Assembly (NCBI GenBank): GCA_036676235.1
Contig: JAKFDI010000012.1
Coordinates: 62,001-126,000, forward strand
Direction of reading: 5' to 3'
Length of the DNA stretch: 64,000 nt
Source of the DNA: JAKFDI01 sp036676235
Lineage (GTDB): Bacteria; Pseudomonadota; Gammaproteobacteria; Burkholderiales; Burkholderiaceae_C
Shown: in pieces, positions 41,007 to 49,176 of the stretch
How the letters are laid out: the number at the start of each line of letters is the position of its first letter
How positions within the stretch are numbered: the first letter of the stretch is position 1
Notes under the pieces: model-generated
The model's database searches: none
What the model saw: only the letters and a program-made list of their open reading frames with translations
Told to the model about the DNA's origin: nothing
Program-made: the position numbers and the translations under genes

Positions 41007-42513
41007 GCCGCGCCGCCTTCGTCGGGTGCGGCCGGCGCGTCGTGCAGCGCAAGAGTCAGCCGCAGCACGCTGCCGCCGCCCGCACGCGGCAGTGCCTCGA
41101 GCGTGCCGCCGTGTGCGTCGGCAATGGCGCGCCCGACCGCCAGACCGAGCCCGGCGCCGCGCACGCTGCGCGTATGGGGACTGCGGTAGAAGGTCTCGAA
41201 GATGCGCGGCACATCCTCCGGCGCGATGCCCGGCCCGCGGTCGAGCACGTCGACGCGCAGGGTGCCGGCCCCGGCCTGCACGTCGAGTTCGACCGGACCC
41301 TGCGAATACTTCAGTGCGTTGTCGATCAGGTTCTCCAGCAACTGCCCCAGCAGCACCGCATCGGCGCGCACCAGGGGCAGTTGAACCGGCACCGTGGCCC
41401 TCACGCGGCGCAAGGGGTCGCGCCGGCGCACGCGGTGAGCACGCTGCCCACGATCTCCTCCATCGATTCCCAGTCGGCATGCAGCGCCGGTCGCTGCCCG
41501 GACAGGCGCGCCCACTGCAGCGTGTTCTCCGTCATCGCCGCCAGGTGCTGCGCTTCGCCGTCGATGAGCGACAGAAGCTGGATGCGATTCGCCTCGCCGA
41601 GCTTGTCGTGCTGGGTCTGCAGGGCCGAGACCGCCCCGATGATCGACGCGAGCGGCGTGCGGAAATCGTGCGACACGGCCGCCAGCAACGCATTGCGCTG
41701 CTGCTGCAACTGCGACTCGCTGCGCGCCTGCACCGCCGCGGCGGCGTGGTGGGCACGCTGCAGGGTGCCGGCCAGAAGGTCCGCCACGGCCTGCGCGTGG
41801 CGGCGCAGTTCATCCGCATGATTCCGGGCAGGCAAGGTCAACGCGCCCAGGCACTGCCTGCCCGCGCACAACGGGAAGTACCAGTCCGGCAGTTCGTTCC
41901 AGCGGTCGCTGCCGGGGCCGAGCGGCTGGCCTTCGCGCGCGCAGTGCTCCAGGGCATCGCGCACCTCGGTGCCGGGCGGCGGCGTGGGCTGCCGCGGGTC
42001 GGCATGAATCGCCATGCCGGTCGGCCCGACGAGTGCCACGAGGATCGGAACCTGCGTGACATCGTGCAGGCTGCGCTGCGCCGCCTGCACGATGAGAGCG
42101 GCCTCATCGAGATTCGCCAGATCGCTCGCGAGCCGCTGAAGGTCGCGCGCGCGGCGCTCGCGCTCCTGCGCCACCTGCGCCGCATTGCGCAAGCGCGTCG
42201 ACAAGGTGCTCACCAGCAGCGACACGCCCAGCAGGGCCGCGAGCGTGAGCAGGTTGTCGGTGGCATGGACCGTGAACGCCCCGCGCGGCGACACGAAGAA
42301 GAAGTTGAGCGCGAGGACGGCCAGCACCGCCGTCACCGTCGACGCAGCGAACGACACCCAGTACGACACCACCAGCACGGCGGTGAGGTACAGCATGGCG
42401 AGAACCGACAGCGAGACGTAGGCGTCCAGCAGGGATGCCGCCAAGGTGGCGCCCGCGACGGCGGTCCATGAAGCCGCAAGCTGCAGGAGGAGGTGGCGCG
42501 TGGTCGACGTCAT
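41003..42513 (-). pseudogene. KdpD-like sensor histidine kinase (DUF4118 type) with a frameshift
   Basis: From the ATG at 42513 the chain shows a DUF4118 membrane domain with several transmembrane helices (SVLAMLYLTAVLVVSYWV, LNFFFVSPRGAFTVHATDN), a GAF-like region and the H-box AVSHDFRTPLASI. Near 41435 the frame breaks: EEIVGSVL is followed by a premature stop at 41401. The ATPase domain (LLENLIDNALKYSQ, GAGLGLAVGRAIADAHGG) continues in another frame to 41003, consistent with a one-base deletion. The N-terminal KdpD domain is also absent, as in short family members. Sequencing error is possible, but the broken regulator next door argues for real decay. Confidence 0.8.
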
Positions 42514-42683
42514 GGGCGGGTCGGGACAGGGTGCCGCTTCGCACACGGCCGGACCGGGGCGCAGAGGCGGTGCGGCCACCGGTTCATTGCCAGGCATCCG
42601 TCGCGGTCGGCCTTCGCAGTTCCTGGTTCGACCGGCGGGTTGGCCGTGAAGCGGCGTTGTTCGTCGAAGAATCGCCGAAACCA

Positions 42684-42700
42684 CTTGCTTTTGGCAAGTA
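42684..42700 (+). promoter_or_regulatory. Inverted-repeat operator upstream of the MarR-GNAT gene
   Basis: ACTTGC-TTTTG-GCAAGT is a perfect 6-bp inverted repeat with a 5-base centre, 44 bp before the ATG, and it runs into TATATG, a possible -10 box. The size and symmetry suit a MarR-family dimer, so autoregulation is likely. Confidence 0.5.
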
Positions 42701-42744
42701 TATGGCCGAGCATCGGCTGGCCGCCCCGCTTCAAGCATTGCGCC

Positions 42745-43716
42745 ATGTCGACTGCCGCCGCCGCTCTCGAACGGACCGAGCAGGTTCGCCGCTTCAACCG
42801 CTTCTATACCCGCCGCATCGGCGTGCTGCACGAGCACCTGCCGGGCAGCGATTTCTCGCTGGCCGAATCGCGCGTGCTGTGGGAACTGGCCCACGCCCCG
42901 CCCACACGGCCCGGCCCCACCGCCACCGAGCTGGCGCTCACGCTTGCGCTGGATGCGGGCTATCTCAGCCGGCTGCTGCGCGGGCTGAAGGAGCGCGGAC
43001 TGATCGGCGGCATACGCTCGCCCCATGACGGCCGGCAGACACATCTGTCGCTCACGGCTGCCGGCAGGCAGGCGTTCGCGCCGCTCGACAGCCGATCGCG
43101 GGCGCAGGTCGGCGAACTGCTCGGCGCGCTCGGCGAAGCACAGCAGCAGCAATTGCTGCAGGCCTTCGACACCCTCACGCGCCTGCTCGACCCGCAGGCG
43201 CAGCACCTGCCGGACGCGGTGTCGCTGCGCCGGCACGGCGCGGGCGATCTCGGCTGGCTGATTGCCCGCCACGGAGCGCTCTATGCGCAGGAATACGGCT
43301 GGGACATGCGCTTCGAGGCGCTGGTGGCGCGCATCGCCGCCGAATTCGTCGAGCGCTTCGACGCCGCGCGCGAGGCCTGCTGGATCGCCGAACACGCGAG
43401 CACGCGCGCCGGCTGCGTGGTGCTGGTGCAGTCGCGCGACGACACCACCCAGCAGCCGCTGCCCGGCGTGGCCCAACTGCGCCTGCTGCTGGTCGAGCCC
43501 GAGGCGCGGGGCTTGGGGCTCGGCACGCAGCTCATCGACCAGTGCACGGACTTCGCCCGCAGCGCCGGCTACACCCGCATCCGCCTGTGGACGAACAGCG
43601 TGCTCGCCGCCGCCCGCCACCTCTATCAGCGCGCCGGCTACCGGCTGGTCGCCAGCGAGCCGCACCACAGCTTCGGCCACGACCTGGTCGGCGAAATCTG
43701 GGAACTCGAACTTTGA
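42745..43716 (+). CDS. MarR-family regulator fused to a GNAT acetyltransferase
   Basis: Two-domain protein of 323 residues. Residues 1-145 form a MarR winged helix (SLAESRVLWELAHA, then DAGYLSRLLRGLKERGLI and SPHDGRQTHLSLTAAG). Residues 160-320 form a GNAT domain with the acetyl-CoA motif LVEPEARGLGLGTQLID and the C-terminal HLYQRAGYRLV. Such fusions are taken to be transcription factors whose activity depends on, or is coupled to, acetylation. It is divergent from the broken sensor kinase and shares its stop with ychJ. Confidence 0.92.
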   Translation: MSTAAAALERTEQVRRFNRFYTRRIGVLHEHLPGSDFSLAESRVLWELAHAPPTRPGPTATELALTLALDAGYLSRLLRGLKERGLIGGIRSPHDGRQTHLSLTAAGRQAFAPLDSRSRAQVGELLGALGEAQQQQLLQAFDTLTRLLDPQAQHLPDAVSLRRHGAGDLGWLIARHGALYAQEYGWDMRFEALVARIAAEFVERFDAAREACWIAEHASTRAGCVVLVQSRDDTTQQPLPGVAQLRLLLVEPEARGLGLGTQLIDQCTDFARSAGYTRIRLWTNSVLAAARHLYQRAGYRLVASEPHHSFGHDLVGEIWELEL

Positions 43717-44090
43717 CAACGCCCTGCCCCTGCGGCAGCGAGACGCCGTATGCCGATTGCTGCGGCCGCCACCACGCGGGGCCGCTGCACCTGCAGGCGC
43801 CCACCGCCGAGGTGCTGATGCGTTCGCGCTACAGCGCCTTCGTGCTCGGACATGCCGATTACCTGCTTGCCACCTGGCACCCGAGCACGCGGCCGGCGGC
43901 GATCGAGGCCGATCCGCCGGGCCTGAAGTGGCTGGGGCTCGACGTTCGCCGCCACGAGGTGCAGGACGCCGATCACGCGACGGTGGAGTTCGTCGCGCGC
44001 AGCAAGCTGGGCGGGCGCGCCCACCGGCTGCATGAAACCAGCCGCTTCGTGCGCGAAGGCGGACGCTGGTACTACGTGGACGGCCGCTGA
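43713..44090 (+). CDS. ychJ: YchJ-family SEC-C motif protein
   Basis: Protein of 125 residues in the UPF0225/YchJ family. The N-terminal SEC-C zinc motif reads CPCGSETPYADCCGR and is followed by a NTF2-like fold (MRSRYSAFVLGHADYLLATWHPSTRP and RFVREGGRWYYVDG). Translation most likely starts at the TTG at 43713, which overlaps the previous stop as TTGA; no ATG gives the SEC-C motif. The biochemical role is unknown. Confidence 0.88.
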   Translation: MTTPCPCGSETPYADCCGRHHAGPLHLQAPTAEVLMRSRYSAFVLGHADYLLATWHPSTRPAAIEADPPGLKWLGLDVRRHEVQDADHATVEFVARSKLGGRAHRLHETSRFVREGGRWYYVDGR

Positions 44091-44103
44091 ACCGCGCGCC
44101 CGC

Positions 44104-44199
44104 TCAACCGGGCATCAGAAGCAGGATCACAACCGACAGGACGATCCATCCGAGCCATTGGAGCGTTCGCTCGCCGAAGCGAAGAAGATGTTTGATCAT
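44104..44199 (-). CDS. 31-residue single-pass membrane microprotein coupled to the PAP2 phosphatase
   Basis: A complete small frame that begins with ATG overlapping the PAP2 stop codon (ATGA) and encodes 31 residues. A basic amphipathic start (MIKHLLRFGER) is followed by one hydrophobic helix (LQWLGWIVLSVVILLLMPG). It has no ribosome-binding site of its own, as expected for translational coupling. Position and size resemble PmrR, the roughly 30-residue inner-membrane peptide that modulates LpxT in enteric bacteria, but there is no clear sequence similarity. It may bind the phosphatase or the phosphoethanolamine transferase; the function is inferred from context only. Confidence 0.6.
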   Translation of the reverse strand: MIKHLLRFGERTLQWLGWIVLSVVILLLMPG

Positions 44200-44936
44200 G
44201 GTTCGTCGACGAGAGGGTTGATCGTTCCGATCGGATGCGCCGCATGAGAAGGGGCCCGCATGTCAGCCATGCGAAAAGCAGCCGCGGCGAGCACGCACAG
44301 CACCCAGCAGATCCACGCCGACCACAGCACGTGGCTGACGAAGTGCGCGCCGCGCACGACCTGCACCGCACCGAACACGCCGCCCGCGAGGCACACGGCC
44401 GCCAGCCCCCGGCGGGCGGCGTTCGACCGGAAGTCGCGCCAGAGGAAGTAGCCGCTGAAGAAGGCGAACGCAGCGACGGCGTGGCCGGACGGAAAGCAAT
44501 GCCCCGGCCCGCCGTCGACCACCCCGAGGCGCCAATGCGGCACGTAGGCCGCGATGCCGCCGAACGGCGCCAAGTCCCACGGACAACTGCTGCTGCTCGC
44601 GCGCTTGAGTGCCGGCACGAGCGCCAGGCAGACCAGCGTGACACCGAGCCAGCGCCGCCGTTCGGCGCGCGAGGGTCCTCGCTGCGGCAGCCACCGCGGC
44701 CTCAGCGCATCGATCGCCATGAGCGTCAGCAGCAGCCAGGCAACGAGCCGCCCGCCACCGTGCAGCAGCGTGCCGGTCAGCCAGGCATCGCGCCACGCAA
44801 ACCCGCCGGCGCTACCGAACCAGCCGCTCACCACCTGGTCGAGGCCGGAGGCCTCCCATCCCAGCAGGAGACCGAGCCCCAGCAGCGACACCGCCGCATC
44901 GCGGCGAAGAAGGCTCGGCGAGGTCACGTCCGTCAT
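44196..44936 (-). CDS. PAP2-superfamily membrane phosphatase (LpxT-like context)
   Basis: Integral-membrane phosphatase of 246 residues with about six hydrophobic helices. The phosphatase motifs are K111 with CPW at 118-120 (the first motif is atypical), PSGH at 149-152 and R195 to H202 (RGAHFVSH). Enzymes of this type dephosphorylate or transfer phosphate between undecaprenyl pyrophosphate and lipid A. It follows the EptA-like gene with an ATGA overlap and precedes the microprotein with another, so three membrane proteins are made together. A role in lipid A phosphate remodelling is the most natural reading. Confidence 0.88.
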   Translation of the reverse strand: MTDVTSPSLLRRDAAVSLLGLGLLLGWEASGLDQVVSGWFGSAGGFAWRDAWLTGTLLHGGGRLVAWLLLTLMAIDALRPRWLPQRGPSRAERRRWLGVTLVCLALVPALKRASSSSCPWDLAPFGGIAAYVPHWRLGVVDGGPGHCFPSGHAVAAFAFFSGYFLWRDFRSNAARRGLAAVCLAGGVFGAVQVVRGAHFVSHVLWSAWICWVLCVLAAAAFRMADMRAPSHAAHPIGTINPLVDEP

Positions 44937-46636
44937 CGGGCCGCCGCCTGCAGTGCCGGTGAACGGCAGGGGTGCAGCAGATCCAGCGCAGGCTCGTAGG
45001 CTTTCGTGCGGACGTCGAGCAGGCCCAGCACCGTGTGGAACAGGTCGTCGTGGCTCGCCGGCTGCGCCGCGCGGCGCTGCAGGCAGGCCATGTCCACGCC
45101 GAGATCGGCCTGCATCCCGGCCGAGAGCCACATCACCATGGGCACGCGGGTCTGCCCCTGCGGCGCGATCGCGTAGGGCATGCCGTGCAGGAACAGGCGG
45201 TTCTCGCCCAGCGATTCGCCGTGGTCCGACACATAGATCACCGCCGAATCCACCCGCGCCGCCTGCGCCTGCAGCTTGGCAATCAGGCTCGCCAGCACGT
45301 GGTCGGTGTAGCGCAGCGCGTTGTCGTAGGCGTTGACGATCTGTTCCTGCGCGCAGTGCTGCAGGTCGTCGTTCTCGCAGGCGGGTTGGAAGTGTGCGAA
45401 GGCCTTGGGGTAGCGGCGGAAGTAGGACGGCCCGTGGTTGCCGATCTGGTGCAGCACCAGCAGTTGCGTGCCCTGGGCTGTCGCGATGCGTTCATCCAGG
45501 CCGGCCAGCAGCGCTTCATCGAAGCAGCGCCCCTCGGGGCACAGCCCCGGCGCATCGGCGGACGACACCGTTTCGCTCGGCAGTCCGTCACACACGCCCT
45601 TGCAGCCCGACTGGTTGTCGCGCCATTGCACTGCCACGCCGGCGCGCGCCGCCACGTGCAGCAGCGATTCGCTGCCGCGGATGCGCGTCTCGTCGTAGTC
45701 GCGCCGGCCCACGGCCGAGAACATGCACGGCAGCGACACCTCGGTGCTGGTGCCGCAGGCGCTCACGTCGGCGAAGTTGACGACGGGCAGGCGCGCGAGC
45801 TGCGGCGTGGTCTGGCGCGCATAGCCGCCGAGCCCCCAGTTGGCCGCGCGCGCCGTCTCGCCGACGACGAGCACCACCACCGTCGGCCTGGCCTGTGCCG
45901 CCCACGACGGACCGGGCGCTGCATCCAGGGCGACCGGCTGCCGCGGTGCATGGGCGCTGCGCGCGTCGGCCGCGGCGACGGAGGCGATCGACCACAGGTA
46001 ATTGGCCGGCGTGATGAGGTAGCGCACCTGGGTGTGGTTGCGCATCAGCGACGCGAAGGGCTGGAAGATCGACAGCAGCGCCGCGCTCGCCGTGACCGCT
46101 GCCAGCAGCAGCACCAGCAGCCGCATTAGCACTGCATGCGGCCAGCGGCGCCGCACGATCTGCACGCGCCACAGCAGCGCGAGCGGCAGCCCCGCATGCA
46201 CGAGCAGATACGGCAGCAGCGCCCAGGAGATCAGCTCGCGCGCTTCGCCGGGATCGGTGCGCAGCACGTTGCGCAGCATCGACGGATCCATGTAGATGCC
46301 GTAGTGCTGCATGAAGTAGGTCGCCAGCGCCGTCGCCACGACCAGCACGGTCAGCAGCGGCTTGAGCGTCCAGCGGTTCGCCGCCAGCGCCAGCAGGAAC
46401 ACATGCACGGCCACCAGCAATGCGGCCAGCGCCAGCGCAAAGCCCCAGGTCGCCGGCTCGCCGGGCGCGCGGCCGGCGAGCGCGGCATGAAAGAACAGCT
46501 GGTTCGCGCCCAGCATCCAGTACGCGGCGGCCACGAGCAGCACCTGCTCGACGGTGGCGAGGATCGTGAAGCGCCGGGCGGCCGTGGCGCCGCCTGCTTG
46601 CGGGGCACGGAAAACGGCAGGCACAAGACTCGGCAT
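44933..46636 (-). CDS. eptA: Phosphoethanolamine--lipid A transferase, EptA family
   Basis: Transferase of about 567 residues. Five N-terminal transmembrane helices (the first at about residues 27-47) precede a periplasmic alkaline-phosphatase-like domain. The phosphoenzyme threonine is in CGTSTEVSLPCMFS, and metal-site residues are in VVGETARAANW and in SDHGESLGENRLFLHG. Paired cysteines (SGCKGVCDG, LCPEGRC, ACENDDLQHC) match disulfides of the family. It adds phosphoethanolamine to lipid A phosphates and lowers surface charge. The ATG at 46636 is preferred over 46645. The gene is divergent from its presumed regulator, with a direct-repeat box between them. Confidence 0.93.
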   Translation of the reverse strand: MPSLVPAVFRAPQAGGATAARRFTILATVEQVLLVAAAYWMLGANQLFFHAALAGRAPGEPATWGFALALAALLVAVHVFLLALAANRWTLKPLLTVLVVATALATYFMQHYGIYMDPSMLRNVLRTDPGEARELISWALLPYLLVHAGLPLALLWRVQIVRRRWPHAVLMRLLVLLLAAVTASAALLSIFQPFASLMRNHTQVRYLITPANYLWSIASVAAADARSAHAPRQPVALDAAPGPSWAAQARPTVVVLVVGETARAANWGLGGYARQTTPQLARLPVVNFADVSACGTSTEVSLPCMFSAVGRRDYDETRIRGSESLLHVAARAGVAVQWRDNQSGCKGVCDGLPSETVSSADAPGLCPEGRCFDEALLAGLDERIATAQGTQLLVLHQIGNHGPSYFRRYPKAFAHFQPACENDDLQHCAQEQIVNAYDNALRYTDHVLASLIAKLQAQAARVDSAVIYVSDHGESLGENRLFLHGMPYAIAPQGQTRVPMVMWLSAGMQADLGVDMACLQRRAAQPASHDDLFHTVLGLLDVRTKAYEPALDLLHPCRSPALQAAAR

Positions 46637-46659
46637 GCCCGCCATTCGGCGCGCCCGGC

Positions 46660-46676
46660 CTGAAGCGAAGCTGAAG
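46660..46676 (-). promoter_or_regulatory. Direct-repeat box CTTCAG-N5-CTTCAG before eptA
   Basis: On the eptA coding strand the site reads CTTCAG-CTTCG-CTTCAG, two identical hexamers with an 11-bp period, as expected for an OmpR/PmrA-family dimer. It ends 23 bp before the eptA ATG and 53 bp from the regulator ATG. The same arrangement recurs before dgkA. Confidence 0.5.
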
Positions 46677-46729
46677 CGCGGACGCGGTGGCCGTGGTGAT
46701 ACCGTGGCGGCCGCACGACCCGACGTTCC

Positions 46730-47386
46730 ATGCGCCTGCTGCTGATCGAAGACAACGACATCCTCGGCGAAGGGCTGCGCGATTTCCTGCGCGCCGAGGG
46801 CCACGTGGTCGACTGGTGCCGCACGCTGGGCGACACCCTGCCAACCCGCGGCGAGCCCTACGACGCGCTGCTCGTCGACTGGCAGTTGCCCGACGGTTCC
46901 GGCCTCGACTGGCTGCGCACGCGGCGCACCCGCGGCGACCGCACGCCGGCGTTGATGCTGACCGCGCGCGACCTGCTCGCCGACCGCATCGAAGGCCTGG
47001 ACAGCGGCGCCGACGACTACCTCGTCAAACCCTTCGAGCCGGAAGAACTCGCCGCGCGGCTGCGCGCGTTGGCGCGGCGGCTGGCCGGCGTCGCCGCGCC
47101 GCGGCTGCAGGTCGGCCGCGTCGACGTGGATCTCACCGCGCGAGCCGTGTACACAAGCGGCCAGCGCGTGGAGCTGACCGGGCGCGAGTGGGCGGTGCTC
47201 GAAGCCTTGGCGTTGCGGCCGGGCCGCATCGTCGCCAAGAACGATCTCGAGCGCGTGGTGCTCGGCGCCGAGGCCGAGGTGGCGAGCAATGCACTCGAAG
47301 TGCACGTGTCGAGCCTGCGCCGCAAGCTCGGCCGTGAAGTCATCGAAACGGTGCGTGGCCTCGGCTACCGCGTCGGCTCCACATGA
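46730..47386 (+). CDS. OmpR-family response regulator (PmrA/QseB-like)
   Basis: Response regulator of 218 residues. The receiver domain has the acidic pair in LLIEDNDILGEGL, the phosphorylated aspartate D50 (LLVDWQLPDGSG) and the lysine in DDYLVKPFEP. The winged helix runs from VELTGREWAVLEALALRPG to VSSLRRKLGREVIETVRGLGYRVG. It overlaps the sensor-kinase gene as ATGA and faces eptA. By gene context it probably controls eptA, the phosphatase, the microprotein and dgkA; the inducing signal is not known. Confidence 0.93.
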   Translation: MRLLLIEDNDILGEGLRDFLRAEGHVVDWCRTLGDTLPTRGEPYDALLVDWQLPDGSGLDWLRTRRTRGDRTPALMLTARDLLADRIEGLDSGADDYLVKPFEPEELAARLRALARRLAGVAAPRLQVGRVDVDLTARAVYTSGQRVELTGREWAVLEALALRPGRIVAKNDLERVVLGAEAEVASNALEVHVSSLRRKLGREVIETVRGLGYRVGST

Positions 47387-48657
47387 GTGCGTTGCCGTCG
47401 ATCCGCGGGCGGCTATCGCGCGCCCTGCTGGGCTGGTCGGCCGTCTGGGGCGTGGCGGTAGCGGTCACGATCATGCTGGCCGTGCCGCATGAAGTGAACG
47501 AGTTGCTCGACGACACGCTGCAGGCCTCGGCCGAGGTGCTGGGCGTGCTGCTGTCGACGAATGCCGAGGCGTTCGCAGCCCGCGAGTCCGGCGCGCCGCC
47601 CGTTGTTCCGGCGCTGCCCAGCGAGCGCTTCGCCTGGCAGCTGGTCGGCGCCGATGGCGCGGTGTTGCTGCGCTCGCCGCACGCCCCGCAGGCCGCCCTA
47701 CGCGCGACGGCGACGCCGGGCTTCACCGACACCGACGACTGGCGGGTGTTCGGCACCTCGCTGGGCAGCAACGGCCGCGTGCTCTACGTGGCACAGACGC
47801 AGGCCGAGCGCCGGGAAGCGCAGTTCGAGGTGGCGTTCAGCTCGGCACTGGCAACGCTTGCCATCGGGCTGCTGGGCCACCTGTGGCTGCGGGCGCGGGT
47901 GCGCCACGAACTCGCGCCGCTGGAGGCGCTGTCGCAGCGGCTGGCGCGCCACGACCCCACGGCCTGCGGCGCGTCGCTGGGGCTGGCCGAACGGGAGGAA
48001 CTGCAGCCGATGCATGCCGCGATCGACGACCTCGGCGCGCGGCTGGCGCGCCGGGTGGCCAATGAACGGGCGTTCTCGGCGCACGCGGCCCATGCGCTGC
48101 GCACCCCGCTGGCCGGCATCGACGCGCAACTGGCCGTGGCCCTGCGCGAAAGCCCGCCCGCGCTGCAGCCGCGCCTGAAACGCACCCGCGAAGCCGCCGC
48201 ACGCCTGCAGCGGGTGGTGGCGGCGCTGCTCGCCATGTTCCGCAGCAGTGGCGAGCTGCATCGGCGCACGATCGATCTGCACGACCTGCTCGCACGGCTG
48301 CCAGTGGAGGGTCTGGCGGTCGACGTGACGCCGGGATCGACGCTCGAAGCCGACGCCGACCTGCTGGCCGCGGCGCTGCTCAACCTGCTGGACAACGCAT
48401 CGCGCTACGGCGCGCGCCGGGTCCTCGTCTCGGTGCCCGTGCCCGGCACGCTGCGCGTGCATGACGACGGGCCGGGCATCTTGCCCGAGCGGCGGGCTGC
48501 GCTGCAGCAAGCCATCGATGGCCAGGCCGATGGAGACGGCACCGGCCTCGGGCTGCGGCTGGCCGACCTGGTGGCCCGCGCGCATGAAGGCCGGCTCGTG
48601 CTGCCTGCCGTGGGCGAAGGGTTTGCCGTCGATCTGTTGCTTGGCCCTGCCGACTGA
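47383..48657 (+). CDS. Sensor histidine kinase (PmrB/QseC-like)
   Basis: Kinase of 424 residues. A transmembrane helix near 13-34 (LLGWSAVWGVAVAVTIML), a periplasmic segment to about 145, a second helix (ALATLAIGLLGHLWL) and a HAMP-like linker lead to the H-box AAHALRTPLAGI, the N-box LLNLLDNASRYG and the G-boxes DDGPGI and GTGLGLRLADLV. All catalytic elements appear intact, in contrast to the broken kinase at 41003. It is translated together with the response regulator and should sense an envelope signal. Confidence 0.93.
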   Translation: MSALPSIRGRLSRALLGWSAVWGVAVAVTIMLAVPHEVNELLDDTLQASAEVLGVLLSTNAEAFAARESGAPPVVPALPSERFAWQLVGADGAVLLRSPHAPQAALRATATPGFTDTDDWRVFGTSLGSNGRVLYVAQTQAERREAQFEVAFSSALATLAIGLLGHLWLRARVRHELAPLEALSQRLARHDPTACGASLGLAEREELQPMHAAIDDLGARLARRVANERAFSAHAAHALRTPLAGIDAQLAVALRESPPALQPRLKRTREAAARLQRVVAALLAMFRSSGELHRRTIDLHDLLARLPVEGLAVDVTPGSTLEADADLLAAALLNLLDNASRYGARRVLVSVPVPGTLRVHDDGPGILPERRAALQQAIDGQADGDGTGLGLRLADLVARAHEGRLVLPAVGEGFAVDLLLGPAD

Positions 48658-48674
48658 CGCCGCGGCCGGCGGGG

Positions 48675-48691
48675 CTTCAGCAGGGCTTCAG
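48675..48691 (+). promoter_or_regulatory. Direct-repeat box CTTCAG-N5-CTTCAG before dgkA
   Basis: The site reads CTTCAG-CAGGG-CTTCAG with the same hexamers, 11-bp period and orientation to the downstream gene as the box before eptA. It lies 54 bp before the dgkA ATG, in the gap after the kinase gene. Confidence 0.5.
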
Positions 48692-48745
48692 CCCGCAGCG
48701 GCATCCTTCGCGGCATCCGTCGACGAGCACCGCCTCGAAAGCCAC

Positions 48746-49159
48746 ATGCCTTCATCCGAACGAACGGCGCCCATCGCACCAAGCGCGGCGCCCAAATCGC
48801 CGCTCAAGGGCGGCAGCGGCGCCCTGCGTCTGGTCAACGCCTTGCGCTACTCGCTGGCCGGATGGCGCGCCGCCTGGCGCCACGAAGCCGCCTTTCGCCA
48901 AGAGGTGCTGGTGGGCGTGCCGCTGATCGTCTTCGCGCTGTGGCGAGCCCCCAGCCGCTGGCAGGCGCTGCTGCTGGTCGGCGCGGTCGTGTTCGTGTGG
49001 TTGGTCGAACTGCTGAATTCGGCCGTGGAGGCGCTGGCGGATGCCGTGTCGCCGAACCCGCATGCCCTGCTGGGTCGTGCAAAGGATCAGGCCAGCGCGG
49101 CGGTGCTGCTCAGCCTGCTGCTGGCCGCCGGCGTGTGGGCGGCTGTCTTCTGGCCCTGA
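48746..49159 (+). CDS. dgkA: Diacylglycerol kinase
   Basis: Small trimeric membrane kinase of 137 residues with three helices. It recycles the diacylglycerol left when phosphoethanolamine is taken from phosphatidylethanolamine. ALRYSLAGWRAAWRHEAAFRQE and the catalytic segment VELLNSAVEALAD are conserved. It has a 25-residue Pro/Ser-rich N-terminal extension compared with E. coli DgkA. Pairing with an EptA-type transferase makes metabolic sense, since that transferase releases diacylglycerol as its by-product. Confidence 0.94.
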   Translation: MPSSERTAPIAPSAAPKSPLKGGSGALRLVNALRYSLAGWRAAWRHEAAFRQEVLVGVPLIVFALWRAPSRWQALLLVGAVVFVWLVELLNSAVEALADAVSPNPHALLGRAKDQASAAVLLSLLLAAGVWAAVFWP

Positions 49160-49176
49160 GGCCACCGCTGATCAGC

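Noticed and set aside
41003..42513. Programmed frameshifting as an explanation for the broken sensor kinase
   Set aside because: There is no slippery heptamer or pausing structure at the break, and the neighbouring regulator is also damaged, so decay is simpler.
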